Positions 44,049 through 57,106 of a stretch of DNA of 64,000 nucleotides are shown here, piece by piece. This DNA is from Davidsoniella eucalypti. Its lineage: Eukaryota; Ascomycota; Sordariomycetes; Microascales; Ceratocystidaceae. The translations under genes were made by a program, and so were the position numbers. The notes under the pieces are model-generated. The model saw only the letters and a list, made by a program, of their open reading frames with translations, did no database searches and was not told where the DNA came from. The first letter of the stretch is position 1, and the number at the start of each line of letters is the position of its first letter. Where the stretch lies: contig RMBW01000029.1 in assembly GCA_004009845.1 (NCBI GenBank), forward strand, positions 62,001 through 126,000, in the 5' to 3' direction.

Positions 44049-44911
44049 GGTGGGCGGAAAGAAGGTTGTGAGGGCCGAGAGGCTGCAAGACTACAGTCTA
44101 CGTTGTATTGGCGTCGGCGACTGGATGGTGAAGCTACTATGAGGGATAGGCGCGATAGCGATTGAAGCTCGAAAACAGATGCGAATTGGTAGGTTTGTTT
44201 GAATTGGATAAGTATAGAATTACTACTTTGATTCGTGGTAGTGGAAACAACAACAACAAGGCTGATTAAAGTGGTGATAGTTGCGGATTTAGCTGTACTC
44301 AAAATCGAAGTTCGTGGCGGAAGCAACTACAGATTCAGGTTAAAGCGGCTCATACGTATGCCTGCAGTCGTCTAAGGCAGGAGGGGAGTAGTTCCTTCCC
44401 TTGCTAATCGAGAGCTCTCTGCCTCATCCAAATAAAAAATGGGCCATACAATGACAAGGCTGCAGTCCGCACACGCACCCAGAAGCTTACCATGTTTCCA
44501 TAACCTGACTGACTATCAAAACAAGGTCCCCACAAAAAAGTGAGCAAATCAGAGAAAAAAGGCGGTCGCTGTACAAGCGCATTCCTGATCGATCGCAACT
44601 ACTCAACTCAAACCACCCTGCGGTTCCCACCAATTAGATACACAGAAAACAATCAGGATACTTTTTTTCTTATTTAGTTACATCGAGTCGCATTTTCCCT
44701 CTAAAATCATCACAAATGTAGTAATTATCCTTTTATCATTCTTTGTTGTCGCTTCCGGTCCTACATGGACCATTGTCATCCTCGTCTTAGTCTTTGCAAA
44801 AGCTAACCTCGAACGCCAGTTCTCTTTAAACCGAAGCGAGCCAAACAAGCAAAACGCCGCCATTTTTTTCATCGCTGATCGACATCGACAACACCCAGAT
44901 ATCCATTGATC
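44049..44911. promoter_or_regulatory. Divergent promoter region RPN7 / ABD1
   Basis: 863 bp shared by divergent starts. I looked for a PACE-like Rpn4 site (GGTGGCAAA) near RPN7 and saw none. The ORFs inside (44404-44598, 44678-44872) are unsupported. Confidence 0.4.
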
Positions 44912-46270
44912 ATGGGTTCTTCACGAGAAAGCAGCCCCGACTATCATCGCAAGCGCAGGCGCTCGCCGACGCCGAACCAGGAAGACCTCCCACAGCCGTA
45001 CAATGCCAAGTCCCTTCAGCCCGCCAAAAAGCGCGCCATATCGCCCTCTGAACAGCCACGCAAGCAGAAGCGTCCTCAAACACGGTCTCGCCTATCAGCT
45101 GCGGACCGCGATGCTATTCGCCAACGGCAGGTAGAGCGCGAGCGTGAGCGCGACCATGCCAAAGCTCAACATGAAGATCGTCAGCGTCAGCGCGGTCTCG
45201 AAGACGTCGTCCGTCAGCATTACAACAACGTTCCCGAAAGAGGTCGCGATTGGCGCAAGACTGATTCCAAAATCAAGGGTCTACGTTCATTCAACAATTG
45301 GATCAAAAGTTGCATCATCCAAAAGTTCTCTCCAAACGAGGATTGGCAGCCCGGCAGCCGTGATAGTGAACCGCTTCTGGTTCTCGATATCGGATGTGGA
45401 AAGGGTGGTGATATTGGCAAGTGGCAGCAAGCTCCACAGCCTTTGGGTCTATATGTCGGCCTTGATCCGGCTGATGTCAGCATCAGCCAGGCTCAAGATC
45501 GCTATCGCACCATGGTCAATCGCAACCGTCGCTCTAGAAATTTCGAAGGCCGATTTATGATCAAGGACTGCTTTGGCGAGAGTCTCGAAGATATCGAGGT
45601 TATCCAACAAGTTGGCTTCAACCAGCCACCAGGCTCGCGCCGTGGTTTCGATGTCGTCAGTATGATGTTCTGCATGCACTATGCCTTCGAGTCTGAAACC
45701 AAGGCGCGTCAGATGCTGCAAAATGTTGCTAGCGCGCTCAAGAAGGGCGGCCGCTTCCTAGGATGTATTCCAAACTCGGATATTCTCAGTGGTCATGTAC
45801 GCAAGTCCAACACAGTTAGAAACGAAAAGGCCGCTGCTAAGGCTTCAGGAGAAAATGCCGAAGAGGAGGGCGAAGTAGACGAAGATGGCGAGGTTGAAGA
45901 AGAGAAGACGGCAGAATGGGGAAATTCCATCTATCGTATCCGGTTCCCATCAAAGACCCCCGATGATGGCATCTTCCGTCCAGCTTTTGGTTGGAAATAC
46001 AACTTCTTCTTAGACGAGGCTGTCGAAGAAGTACCCGAGTACGTCGTTCCCTGGGAAGCTTTCCGTGCTTTGGCCGAGGATTACAACCTCGAACTTCAAT
46101 ATCACAAGCCCTTTGCCGATATATGGGAGGCGGAGAAGGACAATGAAACCCTAGGTCCTCTAAGCGAACGCATGGGCGTACGTGGACGGGGAAGCAACAA
46201 TTTGCAGATGTCACAGGATGAGATCGAGGCATCTAACATCTACGTTGCCTTCTGCTTCTACAAGGTCTAG
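44912..46270 (+). CDS. ABD1: mRNA cap guanine-N7 methyltransferase
   Basis: Nuclear enzyme that transfers methyl from S-adenosylmethionine to N7 of the guanosine cap. Single exon, 452 aa, from the ATG at 44912; two upstream codons in frame are non-ATG. Residues 1-100 are basic and disordered (RKRRRSPTPNQ, REREREDHAK-like repeats). The catalytic domain starts near 105 (VVRQHYNNVPERGRDWRKTDS, then IKGLRSFNNWIKS, with family-typical R..S.I..LR.FNNW.K). SAM motif I VLDIGCGKGGDIGKW lies at about 157-170, then GLDPADVSISQAQDRY, and the cap-binding/catalytic FDVVSMMFCMHYAFES at about 245. An acidic insert (ENAEEEGEVDEDGEVEEEK) sits near 312-332. It ends IYVAFCFYKV. Confidence 0.93.
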   Translation: MGSSRESSPDYHRKRRRSPTPNQEDLPQPYNAKSLQPAKKRAISPSEQPRKQKRPQTRSRLSAADRDAIRQRQVERERERDHAKAQHEDRQRQRGLEDVVRQHYNNVPERGRDWRKTDSKIKGLRSFNNWIKSCIIQKFSPNEDWQPGSRDSEPLLVLDIGCGKGGDIGKWQQAPQPLGLYVGLDPADVSISQAQDRYRTMVNRNRRSRNFEGRFMIKDCFGESLEDIEVIQQVGFNQPPGSRRGFDVVSMMFCMHYAFESETKARQMLQNVASALKKGGRFLGCIPNSDILSGHVRKSNTVRNEKAAAKASGENAEEEGEVDEDGEVEEEKTAEWGNSIYRIRFPSKTPDDGIFRPAFGWKYNFFLDEAVEEVPEYVVPWEAFRALAEDYNLELQYHKPFADIWEAEKDNETLGPLSERMGVRGRGSNNLQMSQDEIEASNIYVAFCFYKV

Positions 46271-46849
46271 AATGTTTGGCTAGATAGGAGTTTCCATCTC
46301 AACATCGAAGCTATCGGACGTACTAACTAGAAAAGGACGTCATTGTGGGACTGCTTGCTTCGAAAAGGCCAGTCGTTCATAAAATCGTAAATTAGGTACA
46401 CATTGGCTTATCAACATGTGTATTATGGACTAAATACTACAGTACAAATTATTATTTTTATTATCCTTGTCTGAGCATTACAATGAGAGCAAATATAGGT
46501 TAGGGTATCAAAGTCTAGTTCTTTTTGTGTTTTTGTGTTTTTTCAGGTTGATCAAGAGAGCAGGAATAGCATCGAAGATAGAATACAAGAAAAACGGGGA
46601 CAATCTGCAAGACACAAACACAATGCAGATAATTGGTGATGACTAAAAACCAAAGAAAAGATAGCTTATGCTCGTGCTCATGAGATGAATTGGTAGATGT
46701 AAGAATATGAACACCTTGTCTTTTCAGAATGACAAGTTTGAAGAGAAAAAAGAAATGTAAAAGAGAAGACGGGATAAGACAATGGAAAGAAGTGTACGCT
46801 GGATATGAAGCTAAAAGATACGAGAAGCAAAAACAGTAAGAAAGAGCCA
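46271..46849. other. Convergent intergenic region ABD1 / GEM1
   Basis: 3' flanks of convergent genes; minus-strand ORFs at 46515-46920 are hydrophobic read-through of T-rich flank and not supported. Confidence 0.5.
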
Positions 46850-48813
46850 TCAAGGCATGGGATTCGTTGCTCGTTTCCATATGATAGCAGCGGCCACGCC
46901 AGCACAAGCTGTGGCGCCAAGAGCCAGGTACAGACTACTCAGATCAGGCGGAGGCTCCTCGCTCTTCGGGAAGCCAGAACTTGGATTCGTTGCCGACTCT
47001 GCGAGGGCAACGAAGAGCTCGTTGATGTTGTTCCACGTCACACTCACGTGCAGTGGGGCACTCATATCCAGGCTAGCAGTGTACTCGTCAGGCTGCAGTT
47101 CAGAGCGCTGCATAGTCTTGTCCTTATCAGCCTTCAGGGCAGCATAGACGGCGGGCAGATCGTCCAGACGCGGAAACTTATTGCGTAGCTGGACGATGTG
47201 GGCAAATGAGTCAGGGTCGGATGAGTCGTAGGCGTAGCAGATGAGATCGCAGGCGTCGAGCTTGGCCTGATTCTCGATGACAGCTTCTTCTAGCTCGCCC
47301 AGTTCTTCTAGAATCAGATAACATTGCTTGCCGCCGTGCAGCTCGACACTGTTGACGGCACGGCGCGGCTTGATAGTCGGGTGATAAATGTAGTCAAGCG
47401 GACGACTCAGGAACGAATCAAGTAAAGATGACTTGCCAGATCCCGGTGCACCCACTACATAGCACATAACCACGTTGCGCTCAACGCGGCCAGGCCGTTG
47501 GCGGCGCTTGCGGGCCTTGGTAATCTTCAGGGCCACGGTTATGGACGCTTTGGTGTCGGCCGGCTCGTAGCCCAGATAGGCAAGGTACTCGAGCGTCGTC
47601 TTGGGTTCGATGAACGTCGTCATGCTCCAGAGTGCAAGCCAACCCTGCAGCGTTATATGGCCCGATTCATTGCGTACTGTAGAAGCCAGCGCGGCGTCGG
47701 TCCACGATGCCGGAAGGCCTGGCGTAGGAGCAAAAAGAGCATCCAGATCGTCGTCATTAAGGCCGCCATCAGTGTCCTTGTCGAACAGCAAGAAACGGTC
47801 GACAAAGAAGCTGTACCCAGACGGACTCAGCTCAGCTGACGAATACTCGGGCACCTCGAACTTGGGGCTGATAAAGCTGTCGGCAAGACTGAGACTGTCG
47901 GTGTAGTGGTAGTTGCGCAGGATAATCCAGATAGTCTCGTGACGGCCCTTCTCAGCGTACATTTTGTTGAGTTGCAGCCAACCACGCAGGTCGACGCCCT
48001 TCTCGGCGTCAGTCTCAGGCACCAGCTTACTAACAGTGAGCTTGATGTTTGCGAGGTCGTCACTGGACAATTCCTTCTCAAAGCACTTTTCTTGTAAATG
48101 ATGCATCTCGCGGTCGTTGAGGTATCCGTCCTGATCACGATCACACAGGTAGAAGATGCGCGTGAGGGCGCTAACACAGGCCGGCTTGAGGTCACCCTCT
48201 TTGTAGTCGAACAGCGGCGCAATGGGATGTGTGACGGCTTTCTGACACAGAAAGAACACTTCGTTTACGTTGTGGTGCTCCTTGGCGCTGGTGCGAATGC
48301 ACGAATCGATCTCGCGGAACTCGGTCATGACAGGCAACATCTCGTCCTCGACGCTCTGTTGCGTGTTATTGGTGGGCGACTGGTCAGACTTGTTGGCACA
48401 GAGCACTACGGGCACGTTGACGCCCAGCGACCGAAAGTACGGCATCCAGAACAGGGCAACGCGCTCATAGCTGTAGTGGTCTGAGTAGATTAGCAGAATG
48501 ACGTTGGACTTGCGGATCTCCTTGCGCAGCGCTGTGCGGTCCTGCGGCCGTGCCGAGGTATCGACAATGGTCGTGGTGACTTTCTCTGGCGTTCCGGTGA
48601 TAGGCGGTAGTGTGATGGTGGGAAGGACTGGCTGTATCTTGTTGGACACGAAGACGTCTTTAACCAGCGATGCGATCAAGCTGGACTTGCCGGTGCCCTC
48701 GTCGCCACAGACACAGATTCGAACTGGGAGGCAGGTTGTGCGGGTTAGCAACTGCAGAGCCGAGTACAGCCAATATGCATTGAAGGCAGCTGGAAAAACA
48801 TACCGGCAGCCAT
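46850..48813 (-). CDS. GEM1: Mitochondrial Rho GTPase Gem1 (Miro)
   Basis: Tail-anchored outer-membrane GTPase controlling mitochondrial morphology, inheritance and the ERMES contact. Two exons: 48813-48804 (10 nt: MAA plus one base) and 48723-46850; 627 aa. The spliced start [20 protein letters not shown] puts the first P-loop at residues 10-17; a longer unspliced frame from 48751 would add an unrelated N-terminus. EF-hand 1 near 195 ([12 protein letters not shown]), EF-hand 2 near 320 ([12 protein letters not shown]), with the associated EF-assoc segments. Second GTPase domain from about 420 with P-loop [11 protein letters not shown] and [12 protein letters not shown]-terminal anchor about 600-620 ([19 protein letters not shown]). 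G1 has DEGTGKSS and the NKSD motif (CANKSD) is present, so GTPase 1 looks active. Confidence 0.94.
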
Positions 48814-49847
48814 AGTGTTGTGGGCGTGGAGTGGTAGTGGTAGATGCAGAAGGAAAACCTCAGCATCAATGGTGGGATGGGTGCTAGGATAGCTTAGGCT
48901 ATGTCAACTTGACGACATTTAGAGCGCTTGTTTGCTTGCAAGGACAGGGTTAAGGGTATATAAACCCTACCGATCAAAAAGTTGCGACAACAGCGTCACA
49001 ATAACAGATTGAGATCTCATGACAGTCACACTGTAGTTTCTATCGCACTTAATGCTTGTATTTTGTATTTTAACGGGGATCATCTTTCTTCATCATGCTT
49101 CTAGCTCGTGACAGACAAATAGCAAAAAGAAAACAGCTGACTAGAGCAATCCTGAGTTGCTTCACTAAATACAACTATAGCCTAGACATTGTTTTTAGAC
49201 CGTGAAGTGCCTTTTAGTTTAGACCAGTGGAATATCTTTTTATTCTGTAGGAAGTTACCCTCCGATCGCCAGATTGCAGGGAAGGTACTGCGAGAATTTG
49301 CAGCCCATATGCCAATGGTCTTGTAATGGCTGGGGCAAAACTGGGGTAGCTGCCAAGTATGGAATTTAGAGGCTCCGCTATAAGCGTCTTCTATCTGTTT
49401 TGCGCAACTGCCATGGGCTTCAAATGTTGGGGTTTGGCCATCGTGCTGCAGGCGCCATTTCCTAATTGAATCCGTCCTTCTTAAACCATTTGTCCTTCTA
49501 ACAACATTGTTTGCACTATCTGTTTATTTTCCCCTCACTTTGACTACCTCGAGCCTTTCATTGCTATACCATTCGACTTATCAACTCTATCTCTTCATAT
49601 ACATATCACCGTTGAATAGTCGCTGATCCTACAGTTTATCGCGAAGCTCGAAGGAATCTTGACTCGCTGACTTGCATCTTGGCGGAAGCTTCGGCTGGGT
49701 CTCGTGATTCGTCTATTTCATTCTGTTTTGCTAGACGACTTACCGCTGTCTGGATTCTTGACATTTTCTTGCTATCTGCGCAATTTATTCCTTAACTTGT
49801 ATCTGTGTTGTCTTTCCTAGACGTCTTGTCGTCCATAACCCGGCGCA
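48814..49847. promoter_or_regulatory. Divergent promoter region GEM1 / creC
   Basis: One kilobase between divergent starts. On the GEM1 side a GGGTTAAGGGTATATAAACCC stretch at about 48947-48966 is close to a telobox but imperfect. The creC side (from about 49490) is CT-rich. Confidence 0.4.
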
Positions 49848-52434
49848 ATGTTGTAAGTTTCACTCACTATAAGCATCAATCACCCGAACAAATATTCTCC
49901 CGTACACACGTATCACAATATCACTAGGCACATGCATATTCTTTGCAGTTTTTCTTGCATTCCTGTTGGCAGAACTTCCAAAGCAGTGTCTGAAAAAAAA
50001 GGCGTGGCGTTGTGCAATGCGATGCTTTACTTTAGTCTTAATCTTTGTGCGCCACTCTATAGCTGGCTAGCCATAACCATCTTATCGCGAAGAATCAGTC
50101 GCCGCTGATTACTGAGCATATCCCATTGCGCCAAACGCCACCAAAGAAAGACAGTCGCATGTACTGTCATCGATATGAAAAACATGGCTTTTCAGTAATA
50201 TAGCCATGTTGCGCACCACATCACGAGCTCTTAGAACTTTCCATACCTTTCCTTTCCATACCGTCACGACGACCCACTGCTGCGTACCCCGTTGCTGGCC
50301 GCAATATTCTTCAAGCATGGATCCATGGGCTACAAAACGCAGCTATTGGACTGAAACAGAGACTGAGACTTCATCACGCAGTGTTCTTCCGCCTCCGCCA
50401 AAGTATAACAGCGGCCAGTATGGCGTCGGTAATCAACCACCACCGATCATCGAGACGAGTAATTCCTTGACGACCCCAACAGGCCCCAAATGCCAGTTCC
50501 TTGTTGGAGAAGGTATGTAGTACTCCAACATATACTGGAACTTGCTCCCTCTTGCTAAAATGGTCGACTCTTGCTCTTACAGGTACATATATTCAGAAAG
50601 AAGAACTTCGTCTCGCGATACCGCCGCCTCATCCTACCGAATCTGGGCCCTCGAACCCGAACCCTCTCGCTACAACAAAACAGCCACCAACTTGCGGTAC
50701 CCGTATATCCCTGGTCGGCTTCGATTCTAGTCATAAGGCCCCCGTCTTCTATAAAGGTAGTTCTGTGACTACATCATCGTTAAGCCGCCAATCAGCCAGC
50801 ATACAAGACCCATCTGCCAATTCCGAAACCCGAGAGTCGCATGATATCGCTATCACACTGAACAGTGATGACGGTAGAGGGACTTCAGCCAGTGATGCCA
50901 TATCATCGGTTGCGCCCGCCTTCGGTGAAAGAAATGCGTTTCTGGCAGCACCGGCTAATTCGCGGGACAAGCGCAAGAAACCAAAAAGCAACATGACTAA
51001 GAGCAACTCGTCTTTTATTTCACGCGCCATAATGCACGAGCAATTGTCAAAGAGAATCCAAGAACATGCACCAGATGGTATATATGCTTTTGTGAACTGC
51101 AATCGCTCTATTCAATGGTTAGATCTGTCTTCACCCACCAAGGTACGTTAAATATCATCGTAATACATACAACGTCAGATCGAAGGCATGTATGACGGAA
51201 TCATATTCGGTAAAAGCTCACAATAACGTAGGTGGAATTCCTTACCAAGATTCTATTGACTAAGGGTCATTGTTTATGTCATGACGTGAACATGGTCACC
51301 AAGAGCCCGTCTCATATTGATGTTATCATGGGATTCAACACCGGCGAGATCCTTTGGTGGGAGCCCTTTAGCCAAAGATATACTCGGATCAACAAAAATG
51401 GCATCATCAATAACCATCCAGTCCAGTCGATCAAGTGGATCCCGGGCTCGGAGAATTTGTTCATAGCAGGACATACCGACGGGTCGTTGATTGTTTATGA
51501 CAAAGAGAAAGAAGACATGCCTCTGAACAAAGAAGAAGAGCCGCCGATTTCCGGGCAAGACGTTGGCCAGAAGCGGTCACGCTTTAAAATCGAGAAGTCT
51601 GTAACATCTAAGAACCAGAAAACAAACCCGGTATCATGGTGGAGATTGTATAACACAGCAATTAAGGAGTTTGCGTTTTCCCCGGACAATAGATATCTCG
51701 CAATTGTGTCGAGCAACATCTCATTCAGACTGGTTGACTACTTGAACGAAAGGTATGAATACCATGAATGTGGAAACGTCTTAGTCGCTATACTAACCAT
51801 CCAATCTTGTGTTAGACAAGAGGATATGTTCAACGCATACTTCGGCCAATTCACCTGCGTTTGCTGGTCACCAGATGGCAAATATATTGTGACAGGGAGC
51901 CAAGACGACCTGATCACTATCTGGTCGTTCGCTGACAAGTGCGCAGTTGCTTGGTGCAAAGGTCACAAGTCCTGGCCTTCAGCTGTAGCTTTTGATCCCT
52001 GGCGATGTGACGATCGGAACTACCGTTTTGGCAGTATCGGCCAAGATTGTCGTCTATGCCTGTGGGATTTCAATGCCGCCATGCTCGCACGACCAAAGAC
52101 AGCAATGGCTCATAGAGCATCGGTTTCATCCAAGGTGGTACCGCCAACTATTGCCTCGGCCAAATCTACCGACCTTGAACATGAAAATGGCACTTTCGAG
52201 CATGGAGCGGCTAGTCGCAACGACATGCCACAGTTGATTCCTGTTTGTGTAAGCATCATGACCCTAAACTATCAACGCTTCTAATTACATATTGGCTAAC
52301 ACGGATTGTAGTCTCACGAGGCAGACACAGAGGTCTTGTCGGGCTTAGTGTTCACTGAAGAAGCAATCTTGACGAGCAGTAAAGCTGGAATCATCAAAAC
52401 ATGGCTCCGTCCATCAGACACAGCTAAAGTCTAG
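49848..52434 (+). CDS. creC: WD40 protein CreC, catabolite repression
   Basis: WD40 partner that stabilises the CreB deubiquitinase in carbon catabolite repression (A. nidulans CreC; WDR20 in animals). Six exons: 49848-49852 (5 nt, ATGTT), 50382-50512, 50583-51142, 51232-51752, 51816-52248, 52312-52434; 590 aa. Joining the 5-nt exon to 50382 gives [19 protein letters not shown], the start I remember for CreC proteins; the ATG at 50206 would add a non-conserved stretch. Residues 45-75 hold [20 protein letters not shown]. The middle is Ser-rich with [16 protein letters not shown] repeats from about 230: [103 protein letters not shown]. The 63-nt intron 51753-51815 is open in frame but has GTATGA, CTAAC and TTAG signals. 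Confidence 0.9.
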
Positions 52435-55400
52435 TGATATCGATGACCCTTATTATAGAGCCTGACTAAAAGAAGCTCGTGGGGGGCCTCCAACCACCAA
52501 ATTTTCAATATCAATATTAGACGGCAGAACCTTCCATCATCACTTATCAATGCCACGACAAGAAGATAACAAGAGAGAAAGGAAATGCAAAGCGAAGGGT
52601 CCCTTGACCTAAATATAACTAGAACGCTGACTAGATCGATCACGAGATCGGCTTATATATCGACGCCGGCCTATATCTCGCTGAGGCAGGATCACATCTG
52701 CCAACCCACTCTTTCGGACCCCCAGGGATAAAATACATGATTAATTTTTCAATATCACGATGTATCCTAACATGACTTTTGCTTTCCACGGACATGGTCA
52801 TAGCTGTAATGACGGACACCGTGCCGAGAACCACAGTACCGGTAGTTGCTATATATTAGTGTTAGTACTAACATTAGTAGGATATCAAATGAAAGAAGTC
52901 TAGTAAGGCTACAAACTCTCGATGTGTCAAGCAAACAAAACCTGTACCTATCATGTGATGCGTTCTTTTATGGGATGGAGGTGTGGGGGGAGGAAGGGAA
53001 AGGTTACTTCAACAAGAAGGTTATATCACAACAACATTGGCACGACTAGAAGGGCCTTGGTAAACTAGCATTTCATCACAGCTATATTGGAGTGGTTGAA
53101 CATGGATTCTATTGAAACTTGATTCCTCAAGTCATGCTTTTGTTGTCTTGAGGTCTGGGTAGGAATAGTTGTGATATCAGATCATTTGAGACACTCGGAA
53201 GCTACACCCAAAGAATTATCTCGACTAAAAGCTGTTATTAAGAGTGTTTTGGTTGCAATCATTCATGAATTTATCATTGAAAAGTCGGACTGAATCTGTC
53301 TGAGCATGTTGGCGGAGATGGTTTGATCATCAGATTTACAGCCAAGGCATCCAACGCATCCAACGCCTACTCTTGGCAGATCTTGGTATCTTAAATATGT
53401 GTATATATCAGGCAGCAGCACGTGTTTAAAAAATAATAAAAAGTAATAATAATAAATAACGATATCCAGCCGAACCAAATCCTACTACTCATTTAGGTCT
53501 AGCATCTTCAAGGTTAGGAATGCATTTCACATATGTAATACAACTAGTTATACACGATAATATCTTGGTCTCTTTTTTTTCTATTTGAGGCTCTGCTCTG
53601 CTGCTAAAAGGGGAAGGATGAGGCTCTGCAGGTAGAACAGAACATGCATGATAAGTGCGATATACAGGTACGATTTCTAGGCTCAGAGCCAATAGTGAAG
53701 CGCCAACAAGACAGGCAGAAGGATAAGAAAATCACCCACTACCCTCCTTTAAACGAAAAGATGACAGGTTCTTTCTCTCCTCCAATATCTGGTGGGCCTA
53801 GAAACTCTCAAGGCAAAAATTGTGAACAAGGCAGAACCAAACTATATTCCATATAAGCAAAAAAAAAAAACTATGCTCAAGGAGGGGCGTCTATGTACTC
53901 AGTTTTGATTCTTGGATACTTGTCTTAGCTAGTCGAGTTTCACGCCCCCTTCTTTTGGCCACTTAACAGAAGGGCCGAATAGCAGATTTCTGTCATCTTT
54001 TGCATGGGGAACAGCAAAAATAAGAACGAAAGGTGTGATCTAGTCACAAAAGACGTGTCCCAAGATACTGACCTGTGATACATGCCATGTATTTTCTTGT
54101 TGTGACGATACAAATATTGTTATGCAAGTTACATATATACAACTACAATGATTTTCTAAATCTTACCTATTACGGCCATCAAACAATCAATCACATCTCA
54201 CTATTTTCTAGCACCTTGAGCCTTGACTAAGAGCTTACGAGTTCGGTCCTCGGATCAAAGTCCATCTATCGGTGTAAGAAGGATAACAGAAAGGGCCATG
54301 TCGTTTTTCTCTTGATTTCTTCTCTGTCTCCTTGGATCCTCGATATTCTTAAACAATGCAGGTGAAAAAGAATAAAAAGAAAGAATAAAAAAGGGAAAAT
54401 CTGTGTTTATCTGTTGGTCCTTGCATTTGTAAGGTAAGTTGGAATATGCAGGTTCAACTATTGTAGCGTAACTTTTTTTTTTAAAGATTTTGAGGCTCTA
54501 AGAATGCTAAAGAAAAATTTTGTAGCTCCTTTGACCTGCATGGAACTAGGAATGTTATAGATTGATAATCCCGTAACTATTTCCTGACACGAGAGCCTCA
54601 ATTCTTAGCGACAAGTACCAAAAGAAGCCATTGGAAGGCCATCGGAATAGGGCATGTTTAGGGTTAACACAAGCAGCAGTGAGGCCAGACATTCCAAATT
54701 TGAATGGACCCAGTCTGCAAGTATTTCTTGCCGGGAAGGGTTTTTTGGGCTAGCTAGCTATTTCTCGGCATCAAATAAGACAGATACAATGTAGAGATAG
54801 AGGAGTGGAGGGAGGACATCAGAGCTATCGTCACCGAAATCAAAGAAGGAAAAGAAAAACAAGAAAGAGGGAGAAAAAAGGAAGAGAAAAGCGCAGGGAT
54901 TCCGGGCTGGTTCTGGCTTTACAATTATGATATGTATCTGCTAGACCGCCGTCCGCCCATCCGATCTAACGTATATGTACATATACAAGTACTGGATATC
55001 TTGTTTACAGTCGGGGATTATCCTGTTCTTGTCATGGAAGGGCCTGGACAAGGCCTCAAGGATGATATTCATAGTACTACACAGGAGGAATAATAGTATC
55101 AAATTAGTTTTTGTTTTCTGTTAGTCAAACTATCAGCCAGAGTAAAGGCGGCTCACTAAACATGGTAATAAAATAAAAAGAGGGTCGTCTGTAGAATCTA
55201 GATGTGGCCATTATACCAAAGGCGATAGGCTTGAGGCGGCTAGAAGAGCCTCAAATCGGCTTTTGCATTATTGTGGCCCCGGGAGCTTTCTTTTAGTGTC
55301 GATTAAACAACGGGACTCAATGCTAATAGTCGGGATATCTTCTCTTCGGAAGTATGGCGATTCCATACCAAGATATTGTGAATATGGTACTTCGTTTTTA

Positions 55401-57060
55401 GAGGGTTGATTACACTGGAACTCTACTTCTATGTTTGCTAGGCTGGTATAATATGAAAGTACCCATATATATCGATAATCATCGAGTTTAGAGTATGCAC
55501 ATGGCTTTCTAAATCACTCATCTTTTGGTGTGTGGGAAGAGCGTCTTTGATTAGTTTCGCGGCGCGGTGTATCGTATCATGATCCCAGCAATTTCAGAAG
55601 ACGAGCGGAGTTAGAGAATAGCTGTATAAATATCAGAGCCTTTTAACTACTTGGATAGCTAGGATAAGCATGCTATCGAGGTTTTTATTATTTATTATTA
55701 TTTATTTATAATTCTTATGTTCATCGAAGCCGGTGTCCTTAATATTGGTATTATCATCGTGAAGAATAAGAGGGGCTCTAGGTATCGTTTGATCTCTTAT
55801 CTTGTGACGAGCGTGATCTGTCTACCTGCTCATCGTACATTTAGCCTAAAAGTAGCAGATATGCTTCGGAGCATAAAGTAAGAAATGTCTGCTGACTGCC
55901 TATTCAACGTCTTGGTTGCTGCGCTTAGAAGAGCCGTAGCATCATAGGTCACTTGTAGAGTCGGAGCACAGTAGTAAGCGCAGCATATGATGCTGAATAA
56001 GATAGAGAAAAGCGTGGGATGTTGCGGTTGTCCATCTGGGCTGTCTCGACGAACGGCTCGACGATCGTAGACCAAATCGGGATAAAAAACCTGAAAGAGC
56101 CTTGATGCTACTTACAAGGCGGCAACTTTTCTACCCGCTTTACTAGTCTGCCAATAAAAAAGCACAGGATCGCTTCCGCTAGATATAATTCAGAGGGAAA
56201 AAGAGAGCTGGGTTTGGAGCCGCCGCCTACACCATTCAACAATAGCAGTATAACAATGAAACATGCATTCATTCATATAAGTCGGTTAGAGCAAGCAGAT
56301 CAGGCCATCAGATCCGACTCGTTTATTCAGTTATATTGGCAAAAAATACAGCCGCGGGACCACGGTCACAGTAATCTCAAGCGGATGAGCTTTACTTCTG
56401 TGTGTTTCGCTGTAGCTTTGCATGTTTATGTGTCCTTCTTCTCTTCCTTTTCTATATGAACAACGCTTTAAACAAGCGGCTACATCCGACTAAAGTGACT
56501 GCCTGGAAGGGAAGGCTTCTATCTTGAATATCTTGTAACAACAACCAGAATAGGACAAGACAGTGAAGGGAATTGAAGTAGGGGAAAGAGAAAAAGAAGA
56601 GAAAAGCATGGGCTGCACAGAAGCCTACCCGGTGCCGACGAATACACAGATATGCAGAGCAGGGTAGTAGCAGCACAGTGACGGTAGTATCTTCTATTGT
56701 TACATGTCTCTACTGCTATTTACTCGGCTGACATGAGCATATCTGTACAAGAAAAACAAGACAGAACGGGAAAAAAGACCAAGGCCAACAACTAGTGTCC
56801 GATATCGTGGTCTTTGCATGCCTTTTTGTGGCTGGATATCGCTTAATCAGGCCACCTTCCGATTCGCTCTCTTAAGTACATACATTATTAGTATACATAT
56901 GTACGAACAGAAAAAATGGACGATTGAGCCTATCAGAACTCTCGTGCTTATCAAAATCTAGGTGAGAAAAATAGCAATGCCCAAATGCCCATTTCCAATA
57001 AAATCCGACGAACTATATCGAAGTGCTTGTAGGCGTGGGAGTCAGCTATCTTTTTTATTT
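52435..57060. other. Gene desert, left half
   Basis: AT-rich sequence downstream of creC. It contains only short overlapping ORFs (e.g. 53489-53692, 53644-53856, 55830-56075) with no features, a TTTAGGGTTAAC at about 54657-54668, and T/A-rich simple tracts near 53860 and 55680-55710. No tRNA, LINE tail or splice-linked exon series was seen. Confidence 0.45.
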
Positions 57061-57106
57061 TTATTTTTATTTTTATTTTTTTTTATATATACATATATTT
57101 TAACCT
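57046..57106. repeat. TTTTA simple repeat
   Basis: A low-complexity run built mainly of TTTTA units followed by a T-run and TATATATACATATAT. Confidence 0.7.
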
